64,000 bases of DNA from CAZEQK01 sp964514395 (GCA_964514395.1 CAZEQK010000015.1:7792-71791), one strand, 5' to 3'. Numbered from the stretch's first letter, positions 26,517-36,054 are shown. Made by a program: numbers and translations. The notes: generated from the sequence alone by a model not told the origin.

Positions 26517-27494
26517 TTAATTGGGATACCAATAAATGATATTTTCAAATTCAACCTTATATAATTTATTTTCTCCTTCAAGATAAACAAGATGTGCTAG
26601 CGTTTCTGCCATAGCGAATCGTAATTGATGGACCGATAGGTCTTTGCCGAACATTAGTTTACAAACTTCGTAGCCAGTGGATTTAGTACCTACCCATGTT
26701 AATACTTTATCTAAACGTTCTCTATGATGTTCTAATAACTCCTCAATTCTGTTTTGTACATTTGTGCAGATATTTTTATGAGCAGGAAAAGCAATATCTA
26801 TATCGTATTTGTTAATTTTATTTAGACTATTAATGAAGCTCTTTAGAGGATTTCTATCTGTCCCTTTTGGCCAAAGACTAACATTTGGTGTTATTTTTGG
26901 TAGAATATGATCCCCGGAAAACAAGAATTTTTTTTGGGGTTGATAGAAACATATATGACCATCTGAATGTCCTGGTGTTAGAATAGCTTGATACTGGTCA
27001 TCGCCAAGCTGGATATAGCTACCATCCTCAATATATGTAACCTTTGGTTTAGGACTGACCCATGAAATGAATTCATACATATGCTCTATCATTTTTTCTG
27101 CCAATTCTCTATACATTCCATGGTGTATATAAAAATCACGCATAGTAATCCCCATGTTATTACCTTTAGAGAACCAAAAAAGATTTGCTGAGTGATCGTC
27201 AATAGAAGAAATATATACAGGGGCACCACTTTTTTCTTGTAGCCACCCCGCTGCACCATAATGGTCTGGATGATAATGGGTAAGTATTATCTTTTCAATA
27301 TCATTCCATTTAATCTGATGTGTCTGAAGAAATTCCTGCCAAATTAACTCAGTATCTTTTGTGTGTAGTCCAGTATCAATAATAGTCCAGCCATTCTTCC
27401 CTTTTATTGCATATGCATAAATCCAGCGAAGAGGAAAGGGAAGTGGTATTTGTATTCGATAAATATTGTCTTTAACTTGTTCCACTAATTTCAT
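26517..27494 (-). CDS. MBL-fold metallo-hydrolase
   Basis: A 325-residue cytoplasmic metallo-beta-lactamase-fold hydrolase. The metal motif THYHPDHYGAAGW is near residue 72, followed by LTPGHSDGHICFY near residue 172 and SGDHILP near residue 193; a C-terminal helical domain carries FPAHK. This is the layout of the general hydrolase group related to glyoxalase II and similar to proteins annotated as MBL-fold hydrolases with a C-terminal winged-helix-like part. Substrate is unknown. It points against its neighbours and has no visible tie to the surface genes. GAAGGG lies very close to the ATG, so the start is not fully certain. Confidence 0.88.
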   Translation of the reverse strand: MKLVEQVKDNIYRIQIPLPFPLRWIYAYAIKGKNGWTIIDTGLHTKDTELIWQEFLQTHQIKWNDIEKIILTHYHPDHYGAAGWLQEKSGAPVYISSIDDHSANLFWFSKGNNMGITMRDFYIHHGMYRELAEKMIEHMYEFISWVSPKPKVTYIEDGSYIQLGDDQYQAILTPGHSDGHICFYQPQKKFLFSGDHILPKITPNVSLWPKGTDRNPLKSFINSLNKINKYDIDIAFPAHKNICTNVQNRIEELLEHHRERLDKVLTWVGTKSTGYEVCKLMFGKDLSVHQLRFAMAETLAHLVYLEGENKLYKVEFENIIYWYPN

Positions 27495-27697
27495 TCCCTT
27501 CTAAAATGAAAAGGCTCATATTAAATTTCTATGCATTGTGTTTATTATACCAAATATAGATAAATAGATTATTACTCAACTTTAGTAAAAATTAAGAAAA
27601 ACTTAAAAAGAATTATATGGAAAAAGAGGAAAATAGCAAAAAATGTCTAATATTATCATATAAACAATCTTAGCATATATAGGAAGGGAGAAAAATC

Positions 27698-29176
27698 ATG
27701 AAGAAAAACTTTAAAGGAGTAGTAATAGGTATCATTATTATAACTTTTTTATTCAGCAGTCCAGCACTCGCAGACTCTGTAACCAAAAAAATTGATGTAT
27801 TGATAAATAATATCACTTTAATGGTAAATGGCAAAAAGGTTGAAGCGGATAATATATTATACAATGGAACTACTTACGTGCCATTAAGACCTATAGCAGA
27901 GATGTTAGATAAAAACTTATCCTGGGATGCAAATACTAAAACAGCAGGTATCACTAATAAACCTGTCGTAATTGTAAAAAAAGATGATGAAGGTAAAATT
28001 GAGTTAGTTCCTCTTGATAAAGTTAAACAACAAAAAACCACTGAAGAAATAGGGGAAAAAATATCAAGTCTTGTAAAGATTGAGGATTATGATAAGGACG
28101 GACAACTATTAGGATCTGGTTCAGGCGTATTTATTAACAATAACGGATATATCATTACTAATTATCATGTAATAAGTTTAGGATATGAACTAAAAGTAAT
28201 TACAGGAGATACAGATCATAGTAAAAGTTATGATAATGTTGAAATCATTAATTACGATAGATTTAGAGATTTAGCACTAATTAAAATAAATACAAACTCT
28301 GTGGGGTTACCTATTTCCGATACAAAACAAAATCTTGGCTCTGATGTCATTCTACTTAGTAATCCATTGGGATTAACTAATGTTATGACAAAGGGTATTG
28401 TTTCTTCATTTCGAGATGTGGATGGAGAGAACTACATTCAAATAGATGCCGCAGCTTCCCCAGGAAGCTCTGGAGGAGCTTTACTCAACATGAATGGAGA
28501 AATTATCGGCATTATGGATGCGCAATATACTAGTGGTCAGAACTTAAATCTAGCGATACCTAGTATAGATCTATTAACCTTCCTTGAAAATTCATCTGAA
28601 GCAAAAAGAAAAATTAAAGAGATCGATTTTTTAGGTGGAAAATATATTGGTGAGGTTGAAAATGGGAAGTACAATGGATATGGAAAATTAATGCTAGACA
28701 ACGGTGACATGTATGAAGGAGATTTTGTGAACGGCTTAAAGAGTGGTCAAGGAAATTATTACTTTGCTGATGGATCCCATTATAAAGGACAATTTTCATT
28801 AGATATGATGACAGGGCAAGGTAATATGGATTACGTGAACGGGGACTCTTATCATGGGGACTTTGTTAATGGATTAAGAGAAGGCGAAGGACAAATAATA
28901 TATAGTAACGGAGAATATTATCAGGGAATGTTCTCTAATGATATAAGAGATGGATTTGGCCAGCTATGGACATTCGATAATAAAATATACATTGGGATAT
29001 TTAAAGATGACCAATATGACAATATCGGGATGATATATGATACTAAAACCACTGAAGTAACTGCGGTTCGTTCATTTGTGAATGGCAAAATAATTGGACA
29101 ATACGCAAAGTTTGATAAGGATGGTAATGGTCATATTTATAAAAAAGTAAATGGAAATGAAATAAGAATTAGGTAG
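27698..29176 (+). CDS. exported stalk domain - trypsin-like protease - MORN repeat protein
   Basis: A 492-residue secreted protein with an unusual domain order. A signal peptide (residues 1-26, ending ALADS) is followed by a stalk domain with NGTTYVPLRPIAEML near residue 54. Next comes an HtrA-like S1C serine protease whose triad can be placed at His157 (NYHVIS), Asp191 (RDLALIKI) and Ser258 (SPGSSGGA). From about residue 310 to 430 there are about six MORN repeats of the form YxGxFxxGxxxGxG. No PDZ domain is seen. AGGAAGGGAG precedes the ATG. It probably acts at the cell surface, perhaps on the neighbouring exported proteins; the target is unknown. Confidence 0.88.
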   Translation: MKKNFKGVVIGIIIITFLFSSPALADSVTKKIDVLINNITLMVNGKKVEADNILYNGTTYVPLRPIAEMLDKNLSWDANTKTAGITNKPVVIVKKDDEGKIELVPLDKVKQQKTTEEIGEKISSLVKIEDYDKDGQLLGSGSGVFINNNGYIITNYHVISLGYELKVITGDTDHSKSYDNVEIINYDRFRDLALIKINTNSVGLPISDTKQNLGSDVILLSNPLGLTNVMTKGIVSSFRDVDGENYIQIDAAASPGSSGGALLNMNGEIIGIMDAQYTSGQNLNLAIPSIDLLTFLENSSEAKRKIKEIDFLGGKYIGEVENGKYNGYGKLMLDNGDMYEGDFVNGLKSGQGNYYFADGSHYKGQFSLDMMTGQGNMDYVNGDSYHGDFVNGLREGEGQIIYSNGEYYQGMFSNDIRDGFGQLWTFDNKIYIGIFKDDQYDNIGMIYDTKTTEVTAVRSFVNGKIIGQYAKFDKDGNGHIYKKVNGNEIRIR

Positions 29177-29180
29177 AATT

Positions 29181-29213
29181 TAAGGGGACTAGAAAGTAAT
29201 TTTCTAATCCCCA
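29181..29213. terminator. terminator-like stem between convergent genes
   Basis: GGGGACTAGAAA and TTTCTAATCCCC form a near-perfect stem between two convergent genes. T-rich sequence on each side is modest. Confidence 0.6.
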
Positions 29214-29242
29214 ATAAATTCTATTTATGTGATCAATTAAGA

Positions 29243-29836
29243 TTAATGTTGTAATTTATTATGATAAGTAACTAGTGAAGTAGTTGTACCTACTGCTAGA
29301 ATCGTAAGTATGGATAGATAGAATGTTTCGATAGAAATGAATAATCCACCAAGACAGACAATAATAGTATCAAATATTAATATAGTTATCCCAACATTGA
29401 TATGTAGATTTTTTGAAATGATTTGGGCTAACATATCCGATCCGCTTATACTCGTTCCATTTTTAAGCAGAAGCCCCATACCGATGCCAACAATAATGCC
29501 ACCTAATATGGAACTAACTCTGGGAGTTAATTTAATGTAGTGAACAAAATAAAATTGATATGGGTAGAAAAAATCAATAAATAAAGAAGATAATAACATA
29601 CCAATGACACTACGGTAAAAAAAACTACGGTATTGAAACCAGGCAAATATATAAATTGGAATACTTAAAATAATAAAAATAAAGCCTACTTTTATACCAG
29701 TTAAGTAATTGATAATAAGAGCAAGACCGATAAACCCTCCATCTAGGACTCTAAATGGTACTAGGAAAAGATTTATACCTACTGCGAATATCATGCTTCC
29801 AAATATAATTGTTGAAATTCTTACAGCATATGCCAT
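29243..29836 (-). CDS. YitT family membrane protein (DUF161-like)
   Basis: A 197-residue integral membrane protein with five to six hydrophobic helices. The pattern LFLVPFRVLDGGFIGLALI near residue 23 and the GTSISGSDMLAQIISK segment near residue 125 are typical of the YitT/YczE-type family. Function is not established; some relatives are annotated as transporters. ATG 29834-29836 is chosen because GGAG lies 8 nt upstream; a GTG three codons earlier overlaps that site. It lacks the C-terminal DUF2179 domain of full-length YitT proteins. Confidence 0.85.
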   Translation of the reverse strand: MAYAVRISTIIFGSMIFAVGINLFLVPFRVLDGGFIGLALIINYLTGIKVGFIFIILSIPIYIFAWFQYRSFFYRSVIGMLLSSLFIDFFYPYQFYFVHYIKLTPRVSSILGGIIVGIGMGLLLKNGTSISGSDMLAQIISKNLHINVGITILIFDTIIVCLGGLFISIETFYLSILTILAVGTTTSLVTYHNKLQH

Positions 29837-30009
29837 ACGTATCACTCCAATAGAAATATTGAATATGTTATCTATTTATATGCTCTGATAAGTACTTATA
29901 TATTTAGAAGAAATTTTAAATTGTAACTGTAAACTGTAAAACTATAGTTCTTTAATACCAAAAAGGTAAAAAATACTTTTTTTTTATGTTAAATCTGTTA
30001 AAATGTTAA

Positions 30010-30083
30010 GAAAGGTACAGCTAAAGAAATTTAGCGTCACAAAGCTATAGGGGCTAATGTTTTCTATGCCAGCCAGCTACCAT
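30010..30083 (+). promoter_or_regulatory. cyclic di-GMP-I (GEMM-I) riboswitch aptamer
   Basis: GGTA (30014-30017) pairs with TACC (30078-30081) as P1. GCTAAA-GAAA-TTTAGC gives the hairpin with a GNRA tetraloop. TCACAAAGC corresponds to the conserved GACGCAAAGC junction, GGGGCTAA...CTATGCC resembles the second stem with tetraloop receptor, and AGCCAGCTACC matches the 3' P1 strand. The base equivalent to G20 in the Vibrio Vc2 aptamer appears to be G, favouring c-di-GMP over cGAMP. Confidence 0.82.
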
Positions 30084-30117
30084 TACCTAAGAAAATAATA
30101 AGGAGGATACGGTAATG
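30081..30117 (+). promoter_or_regulatory. expression-platform hairpin sequestering RBS and start codon
   Basis: CATTACC (30081-30087) is the perfect complement of GGTAATG (30111-30117). The stem would enclose AGGAGG (30101-30106) and contain the ATG, and its first base is shared with riboswitch P1. Translational control by the aptamer is therefore plausible; the ON/OFF direction is not decidable by eye. Confidence 0.6.
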
Positions 30118-31358
30118 AAGAAAGTAAATAGAATATTTGTGCTATTTTTATCTTTTTCTCTAATTTTATCATTCCCAGTATTAGCTGCTAAATCTAACCA
30201 CCATAGTGAAAAGAAAGAAAATCATGGCTATGAAGCAAAGTCATATCATCACAATAGTGGACAAGGTGATTTTTCAAAGAATGCAACAGTAAAAGAAAAG
30301 AATAGAAATCAACACAAAAATGAGGTTCAATCTAAACAAGAGAATAAGGAAAAGTTATCTAAAGGAATTGAGAAAAAGTTAGAACAGGTTCAAAATCGTC
30401 TTGATAAAATTGATACGATGTATACTAAAACCGTCAATGATATTGCTACTTACTATCAGTCAAATAACCAAACAGTTGGTGATGCAGTGTATGGACAAGA
30501 AGATAATGGTACAGTAACAGATGAAAGCACTAATCCTGACGATAGCACAACTGTAGAGGATACAACAAGCGAAGATAATACAGACCAAACAACTGTAGCT
30601 TCAACTAGTGATGACAATGAGTCAAGTGAGGCAACNNNNNNNNNNNNNNNNNNNNNNNNNNNNNNNNNNNNNNNNNNNNNNNNNNNNNNNNNNNNNNNNN
30701 NNNNNNNNNNNNNNNNNNNNNNNNNNNNNNNNNNNCAGACCAAACAACTGTAGCTTCAACTAGTGATGACAATGAGTCAAGTGAGGCAACAGTAGACAGC
30801 GAAGATACAGAATCAGAAGATAATAGCACAACTGTAGAGGATACAACAAGCGAAGATAATACAGACCAAACAACTGTAGCTTCAACTAGTGATGACAATG
30901 AGTCAAGTGAGGCAACGGTAGACAGCGAAGATACAGAATCAGAAGATAATAGTGCTACTGTAGAGGACACTACAGATCAAGAGAATAATAATGATGGGTA
31001 TTATGGTTTTCTTGGTAAGTTACATGCATTAACAAATCAATTAGAATCTGTAAATCATCAATTAGATGGATTAGCAAATAGACTTGGTTCTGATGATGCA
31101 GCAATTAAAGCATTAAAAGATCGTATTGAAACGATGAAGAATAATATTGAGCAAACTATTCAAGATTTAAAAGATCAAGGACCAAATACTACAGTAAATA
31201 CTCAAAATACAGATCAATCTGTTGATACTCAAGCATCAAGTACTGATACCAGCACAAATACTACAGATGAAACTACTACAGACACAACAACAACTACAGA
31301 TACAACAGCAAGTGAATCATCGACCTCAGATAGTACAAGCACAAGTACAAATGTTTAA
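30115..31358 (+). CDS. secreted acidic Ser/Thr/Asp/Glu-rich repeat protein (contains assembly gap)
   Basis: Exported adhesin-like protein. A signal peptide (residues 1-25, ending VLAA) is followed by a His/Lys-rich part and a coiled-coil-like segment KLEQVQNRLDKIDTMY. Next come 126-bp (42-residue) acidic repeats with DQTTVASTSDDNESSEA, a second helical segment (LHALTNQLESVNHQLDGLA), and a Thr/Ser/Asp tail with no LPXTG or SLH motif. A 100-N gap (30636-30735) sits inside the repeats. As written, the frame breaks after the gap, but unit spacing predicts a true gap of 71 + 126k bases, which restores the frame to the TAA at 31356-31358. A c-di-GMP-I riboswitch precedes it. Confidence 0.82.
30581..30954 (+). 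repeat. 126-bp in-frame coding repeats
   Basis: Units start with CAGACCAAAC at 30581, 30736 and 30862; the last two are exactly 126 bp apart and almost identical. The first is cut by the gap. Each codes for 42 acidic residues. Confidence 0.93.
30636..30735. other. assembly gap (100 N) inside coding repeats
   Basis: Exactly 100 N. Repeat phase on both sides requires a real length of 71, 197, 323... bases, so the written length is a placeholder. Confidence 0.97.
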
Positions 31359-31369
31359 ATAATAATATA

Positions 31370-31408
31370 AAAAAGGATTGTCCATATTTTATGGACAATC
31401 CTTTTTTA
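31370..31408 (+). terminator. terminator after the repeat protein
   Basis: AAAAAAGGATTGTCCAT and ATGGACAATCCTTTTTT form a long perfect stem with a T tract. Confidence 0.95.
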
Positions 31409-31509
31409 TATTATTGAATTAAAACACAATTAAAAAAAATTCGTTTTTTTTATAAAAATTAGATGGTAATATATATAATAAGTATATCTTAGAAGGGAGC
31501 ATTATAAAT

Positions 31510-33822
31510 TTGAATATATTACGAAAAACTAGCAACTATATTTCTTTATTAGCAATAACGTTATTTTTTATTGGTGCTATATACTATCGTGGTTTATTTT
31601 TTGATACTGATATATATTGGATTGAATCTATTTTTGGTGTCATTTTTTCATTTTTTCTATTTACGCAATTTAAAGATTCATTAAAGATTTATAAAAATCC
31701 GTATGTTTGGTCTTTGGTATTAATCGTATTTATTTATTTATTTGATATTCTATTTGCTGAAAATCAACTATTTGCCTTCCAACATTTTCTACGTTGGCTA
31801 TTGGCAACTCAAATGTTTTTAATCGTTTTATATTTAAAAGAAATAAAATGGATGCAGAAAATAATTTTCTTTTCAGTAATGGTAGCAGGTATATGGACAT
31901 CTTTATTTGGTTGGCTATCATTATATAAATTGGTTAATTTTAAGGATGCGGTTTGGGATAATCGCTTATCATCATTTTTTCAGTATGCTAATACCTTTGG
32001 GGCATTTATAGTGGCTGTATTAATAGGAGTATTAGTTTTGTCAAGTTCGAAAAAATGGCGATATTCTTTCTGGTCCTTTGCCTCATTTATATTGTTTATA
32101 TCAATGATATTTACATATTCTCGTGGATCGTGGTTAGTTTTTGCTTTTATATGGTTTGTAACCTTACTTTTTCTATCACTACAGGAGCAAGTTCTATTTG
32201 TATTTCATTCTATTTTATTAGGAACTGCAACACTTATTAATCTATCAAGTCTTAACAATTCTATTAATAATGGCTCCTATATAAAAGGTTTTACAATAAT
32301 TATAGTGTATTCACTATTAATTGGCATTTTATATAGTATCTTTGTCTTCTTTATTAATAAAATCAAATTTAATATATCAAAGAAAAAAATAATTCACTTT
32401 TTGATACCATTATTAATAGTAGTCGTTTTTATTTCGGGACTTAGTTTATTGTCAAATGATAGCTTTGTTAATAAATTGCCAAATTCGCTTAAAGAGCGTG
32501 TACAACAAATAAACTTAACGAATAAAAGTGTAATGGAAAGAAATTTATTCTATAAGGATTCAATGAAAATGATAAAAGATTCACCATTCATTGGGCAAGG
32601 TGGTGGAGCATGGAAACAAAAGATTGAGAAATACCAATCTTATCCTTATATTTCAAGAGAAGCTCATAATTTTTATTTAAACTTATTAATTGAAATAGGA
32701 ATATTAGGATTTTTGGTATTTATTTCGTTAATATTATTAATATTATGGTCACTAATAAAAAAAAGGAGGGAGTTATCTGATGAAATAAGCTTGTATAAGG
32801 CTATTTTCTTAATGATTGTAGTATTGTTTATGCATAGCTTTATTGATTTTGATATGTCCTTTGCTTATATACTAGTATTATTGATGATGCTACTTGCTCT
32901 GATCGCACAACCAATTGAGGTCAATTTTAGTAAGAAAAATACTTTTTCTATAATTAGCCTAATTCTTGTTATGGTCATGTCTTTTGTAAGTATTTTAACA
33001 TCAACTAAATTTATGTATGCAAATAAATTATTAAGTCAAATTAATACAGTTCAAAATTCAGAGATTACAAAAAAATTCGACCGAATTATTTCTCTCAACC
33101 CATATGATGTTAATTATCGTTTAGATTATATGAATTATTATTATCAAATGTATTTAAAAACCAAAAATGATAATTATAAAAAACTAATTTATAATGAGGC
33201 CACTAAAGTTAATAATATGAATGAAAAAGATCCAAGAACAATGTTAATATTATCGCAAATGTATGCTGATGTAGGAGATTTAAGCTATTCTGAAAAGTTA
33301 ATCCAAACAGGTATTGATAACGGGCCATGGGTATTGAACTTAAGTGATCAATATACTACTTATGCTTTAAGCTTTGCTAATTATTATAATCATACGAATG
33401 ATAAGGAAAAATATAATAAATATTTGAATAAAATATTTGAAATATACAATCAGGTACTCAAACGAAGAGATTTTCTTGATAATCAGGTAAAAGAATTTCA
33501 ATATGAAAATTACAAACCATCTATCATTATGGAATTAAATGTTGGGAAGGCTTATATATTAAAGGGACAATATAAAGATGGATTGAAAATGCTAAACAGT
33601 CTTACTGATGAAAATGTTCTAAAATCTCGAACAGTTGATAATAGAAAAAATTATACAGATCAAAGAATTAAGTATCTAAGTAATACAGCAATTGCTTGGA
33701 TGATCTATACGTATGACAAATTAAACAATCAACAAAAGGTTAATGAGTTTATGAAAAAAGGGGATATGAAAGATATACAGAGTATTTTAGATACTATTAA
33801 AACGAATTGGGAAAATAAATAG
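31510..33822 (+). CDS. O-antigen ligase/Wzy-family protein with C-terminal TPR-like domain
   Basis: A 770-residue membrane protein. The first ~490 residues hold 12 or more hydrophobic helices with Wzy/ligase motifs: FFQYANTFGAFIVAVLIGV near residue 157, FTYSRGSWLVFAF near residue 198, SPFIGQGGGAWK near residue 358, and SREAHNFYLNLLIEIGILG near residue 378. The last ~250 residues are helical and TPR-like (about 515-765). Such ligase-TPR proteins include predicted glycan polymerases and S-layer or pilin oligosaccharyltransferases such as WsfB. Next to surface-layer genes, transfer of a glycan onto an exported protein is plausible but unproven. It starts at TTG 31510 with AGAAGGGAG upstream. Confidence 0.85.
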   Translation: MNILRKTSNYISLLAITLFFIGAIYYRGLFFDTDIYWIESIFGVIFSFFLFTQFKDSLKIYKNPYVWSLVLIVFIYLFDILFAENQLFAFQHFLRWLLATQMFLIVLYLKEIKWMQKIIFFSVMVAGIWTSLFGWLSLYKLVNFKDAVWDNRLSSFFQYANTFGAFIVAVLIGVLVLSSSKKWRYSFWSFASFILFISMIFTYSRGSWLVFAFIWFVTLLFLSLQEQVLFVFHSILLGTATLINLSSLNNSINNGSYIKGFTIIIVYSLLIGILYSIFVFFINKIKFNISKKKIIHFLIPLLIVVVFISGLSLLSNDSFVNKLPNSLKERVQQINLTNKSVMERNLFYKDSMKMIKDSPFIGQGGGAWKQKIEKYQSYPYISREAHNFYLNLLIEIGILGFLVFISLILLILWSLIKKRRELSDEISLYKAIFLMIVVLFMHSFIDFDMSFAYILVLLMMLLALIAQPIEVNFSKKNTFSIISLILVMVMSFVSILTSTKFMYANKLLSQINTVQNSEITKKFDRIISLNPYDVNYRLDYMNYYYQMYLKTKNDNYKKLIYNEATKVNNMNEKDPRTMLILSQMYADVGDLSYSEKLIQTGIDNGPWVLNLSDQYTTYALSFANYYNHTNDKEKYNKYLNKIFEIYNQVLKRRDFLDNQVKEFQYENYKPSIIMELNVGKAYILKGQYKDGLKMLNSLTDENVLKSRTVDNRKNYTDQRIKYLSNTAIAWMIYTYDKLNNQQKVNEFMKKGDMKDIQSILDTIKTNWENK

Positions 33823-33831
33823 AAAATTTTC

Positions 33832-33866
33832 GACTCTCCGTGTTTAGGTCACGGGGAGTTTTTTTA
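33832..33866 (+). terminator. terminator after the ligase gene
   Basis: ACTCTCCGTG and CACGGGGAGT form a GC-rich stem followed by seven T residues. Confidence 0.92.
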
Positions 33867-33957
33867 TGAAAATGACGTTTAAATGTAATATTAAGTATAA
33901 AAAAACTGTACATCCCAATAATGGCTATTAAGAAAGTTATTATAAGGGGTTTTTACA

Positions 33958-35991
33958 GTGCAGAAATTTTTTTTAGTGTTACTTCTTTTTTCTACTGTAA
34001 TCTTAAGCATCCATCCATTTTATGTTCTAGCAGATACTTTTATAGACAAGGGTACGTTAGAAATAGATGGACTAAAAATACCAATCACTTATGTGAATCA
34101 AAGCAACCATACCTATTTTAATTTTAATATTATTTCAAAGTACTTCCAGATAAATAAAAGCTGGAATAGTAAACAAAAACAAATTTTAATAGAGTATCCT
34201 GATAAACGGTATGCAAAGATAGATGTTCTATTAAAAAAAATGTATAAAGATAATCTTTGGTCTCCGATTAATATGATCCTCTATCATGGACAGACCTATA
34301 TTGCATACGATGATCTTAGGAAGGTATTTGAACATAAAGCTTTTTATAATGATCTTAAAAAAAAACTCTATATGTATCTAGGCTCTTTTCCTGAAGAAGG
34401 AATATCATTAATCAACAAATTACCTTTCAATGGATTTTCCATCAACCATAATCAGGTGATTTTTAACAACGGATATCTGCCTCAGACCTTTTGGGAAATG
34501 AATGGTGCTTTAATTGATTTCCGTATGATTAGTGAACAAACAATTGATGATACAACAGAATATAAATATGCAGCCTTTTATCTAACAAGTTATTTTCGTC
34601 TTAGTCAGGTCATTTTTATTCAACGATTGTTAAACAATGGGGATCAAATGATTTTTTTAAAAGGATATGCTGGAGATGATCATCAGTTTTTAAAATCAAA
34701 AATGAGTGACATGCATAAGATATATGCTAGCGATGCGTACATCTATTCAGATAAAGACCAATTTAAAAATTTATTATCCTCAGAAAGTATAAAAGGGGAA
34801 AACCTGATTGGATTGCATGCAAGAGAATCCATTGATCAATGGTATATTTTTAGTGACCAAAATCTTAATATGAATGTACCACTTATTCAAGAAGCATGGA
34901 GCATCAGTAAAAGTTATCACAATAGTAACACCTGGTTAACAGAAGATGGAACTTATAGAGCAACACCTATTTCCTATCAAAACGGAAATAATAGGCATAG
35001 CTTTAATATTAATTTACAAGCCTCATCCCCTTTATCTATTATAGAAGCCCTACAAATAAAGAAAAATCGTTTGCTTGAGGATTTTGTTCATAATGCTGCT
35101 TTTACATTGATAAGTAGACAAGAAGCGGATGGCTTTTGGTACGGAGGTATAAATGTAGCCTATTTAAATCGTGCTTATCAGCTAGGACCAGATTATATCG
35201 ATACAAGGATGTCGGTAGATGCTTCCATGTTTTTATTAAAATATGGATTATTGTTTAATGATAAGGAAGCAATCTATGCTGGTAAGAGGTTTAAAAAATA
35301 TTTTATAATGATGAGAGAAAAAGGATATGTCTATCAAATAAATAATGGAACAATTTATCCAGATTATTATTCATATAGTCAAAGTGGCAAAACGCTAGTT
35401 TCACTGAACCATTCTTTATATGAGATGAATTATTTGTATACATTATATAACTGGTTTCAGGATAACGAAGCGAAGAAACTAGCAAACGAAATGAATAATT
35501 TTATAGATATAACCTTTGAAAATTGGATAAAACCTGATCAGGATTTATATTATGCACTAGGACCAAATGGAGACTATTATGGAAAGGATTATATAAATAT
35601 AACTTATCGTGATTTATTTGTTACCCAAGCAATCCTTAAATACATGGATATGGATGATAAAGCAATAAAGCGATTATTTGACTCTAAAAATTTTTATTTG
35701 AAACGTATTGATTCAACATATCCTGATTCTCATTTAGATTTATTAACCCTATTCAATAGGTTCGATCAATCGCCTTCAAGAAAAGGCGCAATGTTTATGA
35801 GTTATCCCCTTAATATATATGCTGATACAGGTAATGAATTATTCTATGCGGCATATGCAAATATTCATTTTATGAAGGGGATAAAGGAGATAGAATATAA
35901 CAGTCAATATTACGAACTGGCTCCTACTAAAAAGTATGTGGTGATATTTACAAAGGGTAACATTACCATCCTTGATGATCCCATCATGTAG
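33958..35991 (+). CDS. exported protein with degenerate stalk repeats and a helical, toroid-like C-terminal half
   Basis: A 677-residue secreted protein starting at GTG 33958 (AAGGGG upstream). The signal peptide ends near residue 25 (VLADT). Residues 30-140 look like two divergent stalk repeats, with VNQSNHTYFNFNIISKYF and YHGQTYIAYDDLRKVF. The C-terminal half (about residues 370-650) is helical and aromatic-rich, with DGFWYGGINVAYLNRAY, DTRMSVDASMFLLKYG and SLNHSLYEMNYLYTLYNWF. It recalls (alpha/alpha)-barrel carbohydrate-active proteins such as glucuronyl C5-epimerase C-terminal domains. No catalytic residues can be assigned with confidence. Confidence 0.75.
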   Translation: MQKFFLVLLLFSTVILSIHPFYVLADTFIDKGTLEIDGLKIPITYVNQSNHTYFNFNIISKYFQINKSWNSKQKQILIEYPDKRYAKIDVLLKKMYKDNLWSPINMILYHGQTYIAYDDLRKVFEHKAFYNDLKKKLYMYLGSFPEEGISLINKLPFNGFSINHNQVIFNNGYLPQTFWEMNGALIDFRMISEQTIDDTTEYKYAAFYLTSYFRLSQVIFIQRLLNNGDQMIFLKGYAGDDHQFLKSKMSDMHKIYASDAYIYSDKDQFKNLLSSESIKGENLIGLHARESIDQWYIFSDQNLNMNVPLIQEAWSISKSYHNSNTWLTEDGTYRATPISYQNGNNRHSFNINLQASSPLSIIEALQIKKNRLLEDFVHNAAFTLISRQEADGFWYGGINVAYLNRAYQLGPDYIDTRMSVDASMFLLKYGLLFNDKEAIYAGKRFKKYFIMMREKGYVYQINNGTIYPDYYSYSQSGKTLVSLNHSLYEMNYLYTLYNWFQDNEAKKLANEMNNFIDITFENWIKPDQDLYYALGPNGDYYGKDYINITYRDLFVTQAILKYMDMDDKAIKRLFDSKNFYLKRIDSTYPDSHLDLLTLFNRFDQSPSRKGAMFMSYPLNIYADTGNELFYAAYANIHFMKGIKEIEYNSQYYELAPTKKYVVIFTKGNITILDDPIM

Positions 35992-36012
35992 ACTGTAAAA
36001 TCTCAACATTAC

Positions 36013-36054
36013 AGAATAAATCTTATATGGGTATTTAGATTTATTCTTTTTTTA
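36013..36054 (+). terminator. terminator after the toroid-like protein gene
   Basis: AGAATAAATC and GATTTATTCT form a 10-bp stem with a 15-nt loop, followed by a T tract. Confidence 0.85.

Noticed and set aside
30456..30970. Minus-strand ORFs opposite the repeat-rich exoprotein
   Set aside because: They are mirror frames of low-complexity repeats and run through the N gap. The plus-strand reading has a signal peptide, ribosome-binding site and terminator.
30115..31358. Pseudogene or frameshift in the exoprotein
   Set aside because: The break disappears when the gap is given the length required by the 126-bp repeat phase.
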